A model generated the notes under the pieces. That model had not been told where the DNA came from and did no database searches. It saw only the letters and a program-made list of their open reading frames with translations. A DNA stretch of 64,000 nucleotides from Gammaproteobacteria bacterium (GTDB lineage: Bacteria > Pseudomonadota > Gammaproteobacteria > HTCC5015), in assembly GCA_026004975.1 (NCBI GenBank), contig BPKE01000001.1:1-64000 (forward strand), given 5' to 3'. The position numbers were made by a program, and so were the translations under genes. Below, in pieces: positions 44,577 to 53,641 of this stretch (within the stretch, counting starts at the first letter, position 1; each line of letters opens with the position of its first letter).

Positions 44577-46797
44577 GTGACCCCACGCCGACTGCTGCGT
44601 CTGACTGTCTGTCTGCTGCTCGCCGCGGCCTTCCTCGCGCACGCGCTGGGCTGGTGGCGCATCGGCCTGATCGACACCCTCGAACGCTTCGCCTACGACA
44701 GCCGCTTGCGCCTCACCGCGCCCGGCGGGGTGGACGAGCGCATCGTCATCGTCGATTTCGACGAACGCTCGATCGAGCGCTTCGGCTGGCCCTGGCCGCG
44801 CCGCGAGCTGGCCGCGATCGTCGACCGCCTGTTCGATCACTACGGCGTCGAGCTGGCGGCCTTCGACATGGTGTTCGCCGAGCCGGACGCGCGCAGCCCC
44901 CTGCCCGTCCTGGACGCGCTGGGCGCCGGTCCGCTGGCCGACGACACCGCATTCCACGCCGTGATCGAGCAGCGGCGTGGGGAGTGGGAATACGACCGCC
45001 GCTTCGCCGACAGCCTGCGCGGCCGCCCCGTGCTGCTCGGCTTCGTCTTCCACCACGACGATGGCCGCCGCAAGGGCCTGCTGCCCGAACCGCTCGGCGA
45101 GGGCCTGATCGATCCCGCCTGGAAGCGCCGCCTGCCCATCCCCGAGGCCCGCGGCCACCTGGGCAACCTGCCCGAACTGCAGGCCGCGGCGGCCGGCGGC
45201 GGCTTTTTCGACAACCCGCTGGTCGACGACGACGGCGTGTTCCGCCGCGTGCCGCTCCTGCAGCTCTACCAAGACCGCCTCTACCCCTCGCTGGCGCTGG
45301 CCGTCGCCCGCGCCGCCCTGGATACGCCGCCGCTGGAGATCGTGGTCGTCTCCTCCGGAACCGGCCGCGGCGACTACAACGCGATCGAGGCGATCCGGCT
45401 GGGCGAGCGCAGGGTGCCGGTCGATGCACGCACGGCGGCCCTCGTGCCCTACCGCGGGCCGCGCGGCAGTTTTCCCTACGTGTCCGCGGTGGACGTGCTC
45501 GACGGGCGCGCCGCGCGCGAGACGCTGGCCGGCAAGATCGTGTTGCTGGGCACCACGGCGGCCGGCTTGATGGATCTGCGCGCCACCCCGGTGGCGGCGG
45601 TCTACCCCGGGGTGGAGGTGCACGCCAACCTGGTCGCCGGCATCCTCGACGGCAGCCTGCGCCAGGCGCCGTCCTGGATCCAGGGCCTGGAGGTGGTGCT
45701 GCTGCTGGCCGTGGCCCTGGCGCTGGGCATCGCCCCCCTGTTCCTCAGCGCGCTGGGCAGCACCGCGCTCGCCGGCGGTCTGGCCGCCGCCCTGCTCGGC
45801 CTCGACGCCTGGCTGTGGTCGCACGGGCTGGTCGCGCCGCTGGCCGCCCCCCTGCTCCTGCTCGTCCTGCTCTACCTGTGGCAGAGCGCCTACGGGCACT
45901 TCATCGAGTCGCGCAACAAGCGCGCCCTGGCCCGGGTGTTCGGCCAGTACATCCCCCCGGAACTGGTCGACGAACTCGACCGGCGTGGCGGCCGGGTCGA
46001 ACTGGAAGGCGAAAGCCGGGAATTGACCGTGCTGTTCTCGGACGTACGCGGTTTCACCCGCATCGCCGAGCGCCTCGACCCCAAGACCCTCAGCCGCCTG
46101 ATGAACATCTTCCTCAGCGCCCTGACCGAGGCCATCCACCGCCACCGCGGCACCATCGACAAGTACATGGGCGACGCGGTCATGGCGTTCTGGGGCGCGC
46201 CGCTGGAAGACCCGCTGCACGCCCGTCACGCCCTCGAGGGCGCCTTCGAAATGCTGCGCGTGGTGCGCGCTCTGGAGGACGACTTCCGCGCGCGCGGCTG
46301 GCCCGTGCTGCACGTCGGCATCGGCCTGAACAGCGGGCCGATGCGCGTCGGCAACATGGGCTCGCGCTTCCGGATGGCCTACACCGTGCTCGGCGACGCC
46401 GTCAACCTGGGTGCCCGCCTGGAAGCGCTCACGCGCCGCTACGGCGTGGACCTGATCGTCGGCGAGTCGGTCAAGGCGCAAGCACCCGATTACGTCTACC
46501 TCGAGCTCGACCGCGTGCGCGTCAAGGGCAAGGCCGAGCCGGTCACCATCTACGCGCCCCTCGGCCCCCGCGAAACCGTGGACAAGGCGCAGCGGCTGGC
46601 GGCGCGCCGCTTCGGCGAAGCGCTGCTACTGTACCGACGCGGCGACTTCGACGCCGCCGAGCGGGAACTCTTCGCCCTGGCGAGCGCCGAGCCCGACCGC
46701 CTGTTGTACCGCCTCTATCTCGAGCGCATCCTGCACTTCCGCCAACACCCGCCGCCGCCCGGACTGGGACGGCGTGTTCGACTTCACCGAGAAATGA
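44577..46797 (+). CDS. CHASE2-sensor class III adenylate cyclase (apparent frameshift at the end)
   Basis: About 740 residues from the GTG at 44577. Membrane helix (about 5-25), periplasmic CHASE2 (about 35-350, [20 protein letters not shown]), three membrane helices (about 360-440) and a class III cyclase domain (about 478-660). Metal-binding Asps are in [16 protein letters not shown] and [13 protein letters not shown]. Base-selecting Lys (DKYMGD) and Asp ([14 protein letters not shown]) point to ATP, and the same stretch has the transition-state Asn and Arg. A TPR-like tail follows. The ORF continues to 46862, but removing one base near 46760 gives [11 protein letters not shown] and a TGA at 46797, a better end. 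Its sensor resembles that of the kinase at 37294. Confidence 0.93.
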
Positions 46798-46806
46798 CCC
46801 GCCCGC

Positions 46807-47806
46807 TCAGCCGGCGCCGTCGGCCCGGCGCGCGATCGCCGGCAGGAAAGGGCTCGAGATAGTGCTGGCGCTCGAGATACGGATTCGGGGAAGCGCAACA
46901 GGATGCCGCGGATCACCGCCAACACCGCCGCCAGCGGCTGCTCGCCGCGGCGGTAGGGCCTCGATCAAAGCGCCCAGATAGGCTTTTTCCGCCGGCGGCA
47001 GCACGCGCTTGAAATACCCCTGCAGGTGCATCAGCACGTTCGCATGCCGGCCGCGCGAGGCCGTGGTGGCCAGCGCAGCCATGAACGCCTGCCGGTAGGC
47101 GCGCCAGAACGCCGCCCCCGGCCGCGGCTCGATGCGCGCCACCAGGCGGCCCAATGCCTGCGCCCTGGACGGTGCCGCCGCCATGAGCGTGTACTTGTAG
47201 CGGCTGTGGAACGCCACGTAATCGGCGGCGCGGGCATCCTCGGGAAGCGAGCGATAAAAATCGCGCAAGGCGAACAGGCGCAGCACGAAGTTCTCGCGCA
47301 GGGCCGGATCCTCGAGCCGGCCGTTTTCCTCGACCGGCAACCAAGGCATCGCCGCCCGCAGGCGCCGGGTCCACAGGCCGGTGCCGCGGCGCTCGCCGAC
47401 CGGCGCGCCGGGCTTGTATACCGGCACCCCGCGCCAGACCGCAGGACGGGCTCTTGGCACACACCACGTAACCGCACAGATCCGCCAATTCCGGCACCTT
47501 GCGGTCGGCGAATCGGTGCATCGCCTCGGTGACGTCCAGGCCGGCGTCGGTCACACCCTGCAGGCGCAGCCCGGACGCGGTCTCGACCAGGCGGATCGGC
47601 GGGCGCGGCACGCCCATGCCGATCGCCAGCTCCGGGCAGACCGGCACGAAGCGCACCCATGGCGCCAGCACGTCGGTCAGAAAGCGCAGGCGCTTGTGGC
47701 CGCCGTCGTAGCGGACGGGGTCGCCGAGCAAACATTGGCTGACGCCGAGGGGGATGCGTTCCTCCTCGTTCGAGGCGTCGTACAGCGGCGGGCGGCTCGC
47801 GCTCAT
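46807..47806 (-). CDS. TudS-like (DUF523) protein fused to DUF1722 (YbgA-like) (apparent frameshifts)
   Basis: The N-terminal half from the ATG at 47806 is a DUF523/TudS domain. It keeps three cysteine motifs (GVSQCLLGDPVRYDGGHKR, FVPVCPELAIGMGVPRPPIR, AKSPSCGL) that hold a [4Fe-4S] cluster in thiouracil desulfurases. The second half, in another frame (ORF 46807..47460), is DUF1722: ENFVLRLFALRDFYRSLPED, YVAFHSRYKYTLMAAAPSRA and NVLMHLQGYFKRVLPPAEK. Frame changes lie near 47430-47460 and again near 46940 and 46880, so the exact C-terminus is uncertain. Fused DUF523-DUF1722 proteins are widespread, and the physiological role is not established. It converges with the cyclase, with a 9-base gap. 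Confidence 0.85.
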
Positions 47807-47911
47807 CGCGCGGGACGATAGCAACGCCGCTCCCGCGCGCCAAGCCTTTTCGGCGCCCGCCACCGCCCCCATATTGCTTCGACCCGCAGGCCTTGCAACG
47901 GAGGAAACGGC

Positions 47912-48586
47912 ATGAAGCGCGTGTTGTTCGTCGTCACCAGCCATGACGCCCTCGGCGACAGCGGACGCCGGACCGGTTACTTCCTGTCCGAGGTCGCCCA
48001 CCCCTTCCAGGTGCTCGAAGCGGCCGGCTTCGAAATCGATTTCGCCAGTCCCAAGGGGGGCCGGGCGCCGATGGACCCGAAAAGCCACGACCTGAGCGAC
48101 CCCGTCAACGAGGCGTTCTGGGCCCGTCACGGCGCCCGGCTCGACGCCACCCTGGCGCCGGAGGCGGTCGATCCGGTCCGCTACGACGCGGTGTTCTACG
48201 CCGGCGGGCACGGGACGATGTGGGACTTCCCGGAAAACGAAGCGCTGGCGCGCATCGCCGCCCAGGTCTACGGCCGCGGCGGCGCCATCGCCGCGGTCTG
48301 CCACGGCCCTTCCGGCCTGCTGCCGATCCGCCTCGAAAACGGCCGGCCGCTGGTCGCCGGGCGGCGCATCAATTCCTTCACCAACGAGGAGGAACAGGCC
48401 GTGGGACTCGAGCGGACCGTCCCCTTCCTGCTCGAAACCCGCTTGAAAGAACTGGGCGCCATCCACGTCTCGGTGGCCAACTTCAAGCCGCACGTCGAGG
48501 TCGACGGGCGCCTCGTCACCGGGCAGAACCCGGCCTCCGCCGAGGGCGTCGGGCGCGCCCTGGCCGAGCTGCTCGGGCGGCCTTGA
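47912..48586 (+). CDS. DJ-1/PfpI family protein (type 1 glutamine amidotransferase-like)
   Basis: 224 residues, intact, from the ATG at 47912. The flavodoxin-like DJ-1/PfpI fold has a nucleophile elbow AIAAVCHGPSGLLPI (Cys followed by His). Family motifs are VLEAAGFEIDFASPKGGRAP, VFYAGGHGTMWDFPENEALA and GRRINSFTNEEEQAVGLERT. The long N-terminal loop (GDSGRRTGYFLSEVAHPFQV) is like the Hsp31/glyoxalase III and YDR533C-type subgroup. Likely roles are methylglyoxal detoxification or protein deglycation; the substrate is not determined by sequence. It is divergent from the TudS protein and precedes tRNA-Leu. Confidence 0.9.
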   Translation: MKRVLFVVTSHDALGDSGRRTGYFLSEVAHPFQVLEAAGFEIDFASPKGGRAPMDPKSHDLSDPVNEAFWARHGARLDATLAPEAVDPVRYDAVFYAGGHGTMWDFPENEALARIAAQVYGRGGAIAAVCHGPSGLLPIRLENGRPLVAGRRINSFTNEEEQAVGLERTVPFLLETRLKELGAIHVSVANFKPHVEVDGRLVTGQNPASAEGVGRALAELLGRP

Positions 48587-48609
48587 GGGCGAAGACGCAA
48601 CCGCCGGCC

Positions 48610-48631
48610 GCCGGCTTTGCCGGAAGCCGGC
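48610..48631. terminator. 8-base-pair inverted repeat after the DJ-1 gene
   Basis: GCCGGCTT and AAGCCGGC form an 8-base-pair stem around TGCCGG, 23 bases after the DJ-1 stop, followed by CTTTG. It overlaps the -35 region of tRNA-Leu, so it may terminate one transcript where the next begins. Confidence 0.4.
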
Positions 48632-48644
48632 TTTGCACTACAAT
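48616..48644 (+). promoter_or_regulatory. tRNA-Leu promoter
   Basis: TTTGCC (48616-48621), a 17-base spacer and TACAAT (48639-48644) end 15 bases before the mature 5' end of the tRNA. This is the best-spaced -35/-10 pair I found in the window. Confidence 0.6.
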
Positions 48645-48659
48645 GCCGCCCCTGCCCCG

Positions 48660-48746
48660 GCCGGGGTGGCGGAACTGGTAGACGCGCCGGACTCAAAATC
48701 CGGTTCTGGCGACAGAGTGTGGGTTCGAGTCCCACCCCCGGCACCA
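48660..48746 (+). tRNA. tRNA-Leu (anticodon CAA)
   Basis: Class II tRNA of 87 bases with encoded CCA. Acceptor GCCGGGG pairs with CCCCGGC before the A discriminator. D-arm region GGCGGAACTGGTAGACGCGC, anticodon stem-loop CCGGACTCAAAATCCGG with CAA, variable arm around TTCTGGCGACAGAGT, and T loop GGTTCGAGTCC. Reads TTG leucine codons. Confidence 0.97.
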
Positions 48747-48748
48747 AC

Positions 48749-48774
48749 AAAAAAGGCGGGCTCGAGGGCCCGCC
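48749..48774 (-). terminator. Intrinsic terminator of comEA
   Basis: On the minus strand GGCGGGC-CCTCGA-GCCCGCC (7-base-pair stem) is followed by TTTTTT, 28 bases beyond the comEA stop. It is the clearest Rho-independent terminator in the window. The same hairpin lies 8 bases after tRNA-Leu on the plus strand but has no T-run there. Confidence 0.75.
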
Positions 48775-48802
48775 GATGCGTCCGGCGCCCGCGGGCGCCG
48801 TT

Positions 48803-49075
48803 TCATTCCGCGCCCAGGCGGATGCGCTCGCGGTTCTTTTCGAGGATGGCCTCGCCGATGCCGTTCACTTCGAGCAACTGCTCGATCGAGGTGAACGGGC
48901 CGTGCTGCTGGCGATAGGCGACGATCGCCTGCGCCTTGACCTCGCCGACGCCGTCGAGCGCCGCCGCCAGGGTGGCGGCGTCGGCACTGTTGATGTCGAC
49001 GCCGTCCCCCGCCTGCAACGCGCTCAGCGCCAGGGTGAAAACGGCTCCGCACAGCCATTTACGCCAGGTGGACAT
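48803..49075 (-). CDS. comEA: ComEA-family helix-hairpin-helix DNA-binding protein
   Basis: 90 residues: a signal peptide (MSTWRKWLCGAVFTLALSAL, cleavage after AQA-like ALQA) followed by a ComEA double HhH domain (VDINSADAATLAAALDGVGE, IVAYRQQHGPFTSIEQLLEV, NGIGEAILEKNRERI). It is a periplasmic DNA-binding protein of natural transformation. Some short family members are only annotated as helix-hairpin-helix proteins. It stands alone with a good terminator, 172 bases after pyrF. PilF elsewhere in the window fits a pilus-dependent uptake system. Confidence 0.9.
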   Translation of the reverse strand: MSTWRKWLCGAVFTLALSALQAGDGVDINSADAATLAAALDGVGEVKAQAIVAYRQQHGPFTSIEQLLEVNGIGEAILEKNRERIRLGAE

Positions 49076-49247
49076 GGTGGTGACTCCCTTTTCGATGTGA
49101 GTGGGTTCGTTCGGCGGTGGCCCCGCCGCCGGCCAAGATAGGCGCGTAAGCGCGGGGCTGCAGCCGGACGGCGGCGCATCCGCCGGTCGGCGGGCGCCTT
49201 ACGGATTCGCCCGCACGGCCTGTGGATAGGAGGATCGGCCGCGCCGT

Positions 49248-49958
49248 TCAGGCAGGGCGGGACGGCAGCGATTCGACGAGTGCGCGCAGCGCGGCGAGGG
49301 GATCGGGGGCGGCGGTCACCGCGCGGCCGACCACGAGGTCGTCGGCGCCGGCGCGCAGCGCCTCGGCCGGCGTCATGACCCGGCGCTGATCGCCGCGGTC
49401 TACGCCGGCAGGGCGGATGCCGGGGGTCACCAGCCGGAAGCCGGGACCGAAACGCGCCCGCAGGGCGGCCGCTTCGTGGGCCGAACACACCACCCCATCC
49501 AGCCCGGCCTCCCGGGCCAACGCCGCCAGGCGCTGCACCCAGTCGGCCGGGCGCCCCGGCAGGCCCAGGGCGGCGAGGGCGGCCTCGTCGAGGCTGGTGA
49601 GCACCGTGACGGCGATCAGCAGCGGCGGCCGAGGCAGGCCCGCCAGGGCCTCGCGCGCCGCGGCGAGCATCGCCGGCCCGCCCAGGGCGTGCACATTGAT
49701 CATCCACACGCCGAGCGCCGCCGCCGCCCGGCATGCCCCGGCCACGGTGTTCGGAATGTCGTGGAACTTGAGGTCGAGGAACACCTCGTAACCCCGTTCC
49801 ACCAGGCGCTGCACCAAGGCCGGCCCGCCGCGGGTGAACAAGGTCTTGCCGACCTTGAGCCGGCACAGCCGCGGGTCCAGGCGCGCGGCGAGATCGAGGG
49901 CGGCGACCGGTTCGTCGTGGTCCAGGGCGAGGATGATGCGGGGCGCGGGGGTGTCCAA
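49248..49958 (-). CDS. pyrF: Orotidine 5'-phosphate decarboxylase PyrF
   Basis: Last step of UMP synthesis. 236 residues with an (ab)8 barrel. The catalytic Asp-Lys-Asp array is in [20 protein letters not shown]. The phosphate-binding end is [20 protein letters not shown] and [20 protein letters not shown]. The start codon is TTG (49958), giving [20 protein letters not shown], and no ATG or GTG closer to the domain start fits. It follows lapB by 24 bases, a conserved pairing. Confidence 0.97.
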   Translation of the reverse strand: MDTPAPRIILALDHDEPVAALDLAARLDPRLCRLKVGKTLFTRGGPALVQRLVERGYEVFLDLKFHDIPNTVAGACRAAAALGVWMINVHALGGPAMLAAAREALAGLPRPPLLIAVTVLTSLDEAALAALGLPGRPADWVQRLAALAREAGLDGVVCSAHEAAALRARFGPGFRLVTPGIRPAGVDRGDQRRVMTPAEALRAGADDLVVGRAVTAAPDPLAALRALVESLPSRPA

Positions 49959-49982
49959 GGGTCGGTCTCCACGGCAAAAACT

Positions 49983-51128
49983 TCACTCGACGGCCGCCAG
50001 GCCGTCGGCCAGCGGCCGGACGGTGCCCCAACTGCGGCAGGTGGGGCACTGCCAGTAAAGCCGCGAGCCGCGGTAACCGCACTGGCGGCAATGGTAAGCC
50101 GGCAGGCGGCCCGACACCGCCCGCAGCCATTCTTCGAGCCGCTCGACGAAGGGCCCGGCTTCGAGGTCGCGCTGCAGGCTCAGCCAGACCTGCAGCCCCT
50201 CGAGGGTCACGTGCTGGCCCAGGGCGCGCTCCAGGCGCTCGCGGGCGGCGGCGGCGCCCCGCGTCAGGCACAGGTAGTGCGTCAGTCCCGGCAACCAGGC
50301 CGGCGGCGGCGGGTCGTGGCGGCGCAGCTCGGCTTCGAACTCGTCGGGGCGCGCCCCGAGACGCACGCAGGCGACCGCGCGCCCGAACACTTCCGGCCCG
50401 AAATCGGGGTCGATGCGCAACACCTGCACGGCCTGCCGCAGCGCGTGCACCGGTTCGCCCGCCGCCAGGGCCAGGTCGCACAGCTTCAGGTGCGCGCGCA
50501 CGCAACGCCCGTCGACTTGCAGGGCGCGCCGCAGACTTTGCTCGGCGCGCGCCACGGCGCCGTGGGCCAGCGCCTTCTCGGCGAGCTCGCAGTGGCAATG
50601 CGCGATGACGGCACGCGCCTCGGGCGCCACCGGCAGCATGCGGCGGGCGACGTCGATGGCCTTTTCCCACTCGCCCTCGCGTTGGTAGATCGTCAACAGA
50701 TGCTCGAGCGCCTCCGGATGGGGCCGGCTGCCTTCGACCAGGCTCCCGAACAGGGCCTCGGCGCGGTCGAGCAGGCCGGCGTGCATGTAATCGCGGCCGA
50801 GCTCGAGCAGCGCGAGCCGCCGCTGGTCGTCCGACAGGGTCGGGCGGGCAAGCAGGTTCTGGTGGATGCGGATCGCCCGTTCCACCTCGCCGCGACGGCG
50901 GAACAAGCCGCCGAGCGCGAGATGGGTTTCGACGCTCTCGCTGTCGGTCTGCGCCAGGCGCAGGAACACTTCCAGCGCCTTGTCCTGCTCTTCATTGAGC
51001 AGGTGATTGAGTCCGCGGAAGTACTCGGGCGGCAGGCGAACCGGCCCGTCGGCGCGCGTGTCGCGCCGGTGCAGCCACCACAGGCCGAAGAGGGCCGCGG
51101 CCAGCACCAGGAGCAGAACGCTGTTCAT
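49983..51128 (-). CDS. lapB: LPS assembly protein LapB (YciM)
   Basis: LapB controls LpxC proteolysis by FtsH and thus LPS synthesis. 381 residues: an N-terminal membrane anchor (NSVLLLVLAAALFGLWWLHR), about nine TPRs facing the cytosol (YFRGLNHLLNEEQDKALEVF, ERAIRIHQNLLARPTLSDDQ) and a C-terminal rubredoxin-like metal domain with two CxxC pairs (YHCRQCGYRGSRLYWQCPTC). Intact. ATG at 51128 overlaps the lapA stop by four bases. Confidence 0.97.
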   Translation of the reverse strand: MNSVLLLVLAAALFGLWWLHRRDTRADGPVRLPPEYFRGLNHLLNEEQDKALEVFLRLAQTDSESVETHLALGGLFRRRGEVERAIRIHQNLLARPTLSDDQRRLALLELGRDYMHAGLLDRAEALFGSLVEGSRPHPEALEHLLTIYQREGEWEKAIDVARRMLPVAPEARAVIAHCHCELAEKALAHGAVARAEQSLRRALQVDGRCVRAHLKLCDLALAAGEPVHALRQAVQVLRIDPDFGPEVFGRAVACVRLGARPDEFEAELRRHDPPPPAWLPGLTHYLCLTRGAAAARERLERALGQHVTLEGLQVWLSLQRDLEAGPFVERLEEWLRAVSGRLPAYHCRQCGYRGSRLYWQCPTCRSWGTVRPLADGLAAVE

Positions 51129-51457
51129 GCCTCGGGCCCGTCCTCGAAGGGCGCGCGGCGCAGCCGCTCGACTTCCCGCTGCAGCGCGTCAAGCCGCCGG
51201 TTCAGGCGGCGCAGGGCGCGGCGCTGCCGCCAGCGCAGGAGGGCGTCGAACACCAGGCCCAGCACGACCCCGGAGAGAAACGCCGCGGCGACGACGAGAT
51301 AAAGCGGCGCGGTCGGGCGCCACAGCAAGAGGTCGAGGGTCACCTCGACCCGGTTGCGCAGCGCGAACAGGAAGACCAGCGCCGCGGCGCCGAGCCAGCA
51401 CAGCGCCTTGAGGACGCTCCAGACCCGCGCCGGCGCCGGATGACGTGTCACGGCCAC
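51125..51457 (-). CDS. lapA: LapA family membrane protein (YciS)
   Basis: 110 residues with two membrane helices (LKALCWLGAAALVFLFALRN and YLVVAAAFLSGVVLGLVFDA) and a C-terminal charged coiled-coil tail (ALRRLNRRLDALQREVERLR). It partners LapB in LPS regulation. The start at 51457 gives a short polar N-terminus. It is 16 bases after ihfB and coupled to lapB. Confidence 0.94.
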   Translation of the reverse strand: MAVTRHPAPARVWSVLKALCWLGAAALVFLFALRNRVEVTLDLLLWRPTAPLYLVVAAAFLSGVVLGLVFDALLRWRQRRALRRLNRRLDALQREVERLRRAPFEDGPEA

Positions 51458-51473
51458 GCGCCGCCGGAACGGC

Positions 51474-51785
51474 TCAGGCGGAGCGTCGCTGACACTCCGC
51501 CTGGAAACCCTCGTTCACCCGTTCGCGCAAGGCCTTGCCCGGCTTGAAGTGGGGAACGAAACGCCCCGGCAGGGGCACGGTTTCGCCGGTCTTGGGGTTC
51601 CGCCCCAGACGCGGCGGCCGGTAGTGGACGGAGAAACTGCCGAAACCGCGGATCTCGATCCGGCCGCCGCCGGCCAACTCGTCGCTCATGCGGTCGAGCA
51701 ACCGCTTGACGGCGAGCTCGACGTCCTTGTAGGCGAGATGGCTCTGCTTGCGCGCCAGAACATCGATCAGTTCGGTCTTGGTCAT
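51474..51785 (-). CDS. ihfB: Integration host factor beta subunit IhfB
   Basis: DNA-bending HU/IHF-family subunit. 103 residues, [20 protein letters not shown]. The DNA-bending arm has the conserved Pro in [20 protein letters not shown], and the body has [13 protein letters not shown]. It follows rpsA by 31 bases as in E. coli and Pseudomonas. The alpha subunit is not in the window. Confidence 0.97.
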   Translation of the reverse strand: MTKTELIDVLARKQSHLAYKDVELAVKRLLDRMSDELAGGGRIEIRGFGSFSVHYRPPRLGRNPKTGETVPLPGRFVPHFKPGKALRERVNEGFQAECQRRSA

Positions 51786-51816
51786 CGCGCTCCCCCGGGC
51801 CGCAACGGGCCGCCCT

Positions 51817-53505
51817 TCATCCGTTCTCGTCGCCGCCTTCGCTCATCTGCTCCTTGAGCAGTTCACCGAGGCTGGTCGCCGCCGGCGCGCCGCCGCCCCG
51901 GGTGTATCCCTGGACCACGGCGGCCTCGTCTTCGCTTTCCTTGGCCTTGATCGACAGGCTGATGACGCGGTTCTTGCGATCGACGTTGATGATCTTGGCT
52001 TCGACCGTGTCGCCTTCCTTGAGGACGTGGGTGACGTCCTCGACGCGGTCGCGGGAAATTTCCGCGGCGCGCAGGATGCCCTCGACGCCTTCGGCCAGTT
52101 CGACGGTGGCGGCCTTCGGCTCGACCTTGATCACGCGGCCGCTGACGTGGCTGCCGCGCGGGTGGGCGGCCAGATACGCGTTGAACGGATCATCGGACAA
52201 TTGCTTGATGCCCAGCGAGATGCGCTCGCGCTCGGGGTCGACGGCGAGCACCACGGCTTCGACTTCCTGGCCTTTCTTGTACTGCCGGACGGCCTCCTCT
52301 CCGGGGATGTCCCAGGACAGGTCGGAGAGGTGCACCAGGCCGTCGATCCCGCCGTCCAGGCCGACGAAGACGCCGAAGTCGGTGATCGACTTGATCTTGC
52401 CCCGCACCCGGTCGCCCTTGGCGTGCGTGGCAGCGAATTCTTCCCAGGGGTTGGGCTGGCACTGCTTCATGCCCAGCGAGATGCGGCGGCGCTCTTCGTC
52501 GATGTCGAGGATCATGACTTCGACCTCGTCGCCGATCGCGACCACTTTCGCCGGGTTGACGTTCTTGTTGGTCCAGTCCATCTCGGAGACGTGGACCAGA
52601 CCCTCGACCCCTTCCTCGATCTCGACGAAGCAGCCGTAGTCGGTGATGTTGGTGACCTTGCCGAACACCCGGGTCTTGGGCGGGTAACGGCGGGTGATGT
52701 CCACCCACGGGTCTTCGCCGAGCTGCTTCAGGCCAAGGGAGACGCGGTTGCGCTCGCGGTCGAACTTGAGGACTTTGACGGTGATCTCGTCGTCGATGTT
52801 GACGACCTCGGAGGGATGATGGACGCGCTTCCAGGCCATGTCGGTGATGTGCAGCAGGCCGTCGATGCCGCCCAGGTCGATGAAGGCGCCGTAGTCGGTG
52901 AGGTTCTTGACCACGCCCTTGACGACCATGCCTTCCTGGAGGTTCTCCAGGAGTTGGGCGCGTTCGGCGCTGAATTGCTCCTCGACGATGGCGCGGCGCG
53001 ACACGACGACGTTGTTGCGCCGCCGGTCCATCTTGATCACCTTGAATTCGAAGGTCTTGCCTTCCAGCGTCGAGGGATCGCGCACCGGCCGCACGTCGAC
53101 CAGCGAGCCGGGCAGGAAGGCGCGCACGTCGTCGATGGCGACGGTGAAACCGCCCTTGACCTTGCCGGTGATGACGCCTTTGACCGGCTCGTCGGCCTCG
53201 AAGGCCTTTTCGAGCGCACGCCAGGTGTGCTCGCGCTTGGCCTTCTCGCGGCTGAGCCGGGTTTCGCCGAACCCGTCCTCGACGGCCTCGAGCGCGACCT
53301 CGACGGTGTCGCCCACTTTGACTTCGAGCTCACCGTCCGGCCCGATGAACTGGTTGATCGGAATGACGCCCTCGGATTTGAGGCCGGCGGAGACGATCAC
53401 CACGTCGGGCTTGATGTCCACCACCTTGGCCTCGATGATGGCGCCGGGCCGCATTTCGGTCTGGCTCAGGCTGGCTTCGAACAGTTCGGCAAAACTTTCG
53501 CTCAT
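51817..53505 (-). CDS. rpsA: 30S ribosomal protein S1
   Basis: Six S1 (OB-fold) RNA-binding repeats in 562 residues, the full gammaproteobacterial type. N-terminus [20 protein letters not shown]. Repeats are recognisable at [80 protein letters not shown] and [19 protein letters not shown]. Repeats 1-2 bind the ribosome and 3-6 bind mRNA. Intact frame. The 136-base leader after cmk is hairpin-rich, compatible with S1 autoregulation. Confidence 0.99.
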   Translation of the reverse strand: MSESFAELFEASLSQTEMRPGAIIEAKVVDIKPDVVIVSAGLKSEGVIPINQFIGPDGELEVKVGDTVEVALEAVEDGFGETRLSREKAKREHTWRALEKAFEADEPVKGVITGKVKGGFTVAIDDVRAFLPGSLVDVRPVRDPSTLEGKTFEFKVIKMDRRRNNVVVSRRAIVEEQFSAERAQLLENLQEGMVVKGVVKNLTDYGAFIDLGGIDGLLHITDMAWKRVHHPSEVVNIDDEITVKVLKFDRERNRVSLGLKQLGEDPWVDITRRYPPKTRVFGKVTNITDYGCFVEIEEGVEGLVHVSEMDWTNKNVNPAKVVAIGDEVEVMILDIDEERRRISLGMKQCQPNPWEEFAATHAKGDRVRGKIKSITDFGVFVGLDGGIDGLVHLSDLSWDIPGEEAVRQYKKGQEVEAVVLAVDPERERISLGIKQLSDDPFNAYLAAHPRGSHVSGRVIKVEPKAATVELAEGVEGILRAAEISRDRVEDVTHVLKEGDTVEAKIINVDRKNRVISLSIKAKESEDEAAVVQGYTRGGGAPAATSLGELLKEQMSEGGDENG

Positions 53506-53641
53506 CGATGTCTATGACCTGTGTGTTGACGTTCACCGAAGCCCGACACCGCCGCTCGGCAGCCCCGCCTCCGGCGAGGCTTGGGTCCTTGGCATCGGTT
53601 CCGGTTGTTGCACCCGGGGCCGGCGTCCTGCCGGCGCCCAC
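53506..53641 (-). promoter_or_regulatory. rpsA leader region
   Basis: Between cmk and rpsA the minus strand can form GCCGGC-AGGAC-GCCGGC immediately after the cmk stop. A second stem is possible around CCTCGCCGGAGGCGGGG. In E. coli the rpsA leader folds into three hairpins that S1 itself recognises. Whether this leader does the same is inference. A minus-strand TATAAG inside cmk (53860-53855) in an AT-rich patch could be an rpsA promoter. Confidence 0.35.

Noticed and set aside
48749-48774. Hairpin after tRNA-Leu as the tRNA terminator
   Set aside because: On the plus strand the hairpin is preceded by A6 and not followed by T's. The T6 run is on the minus strand, so it is assigned to comEA.
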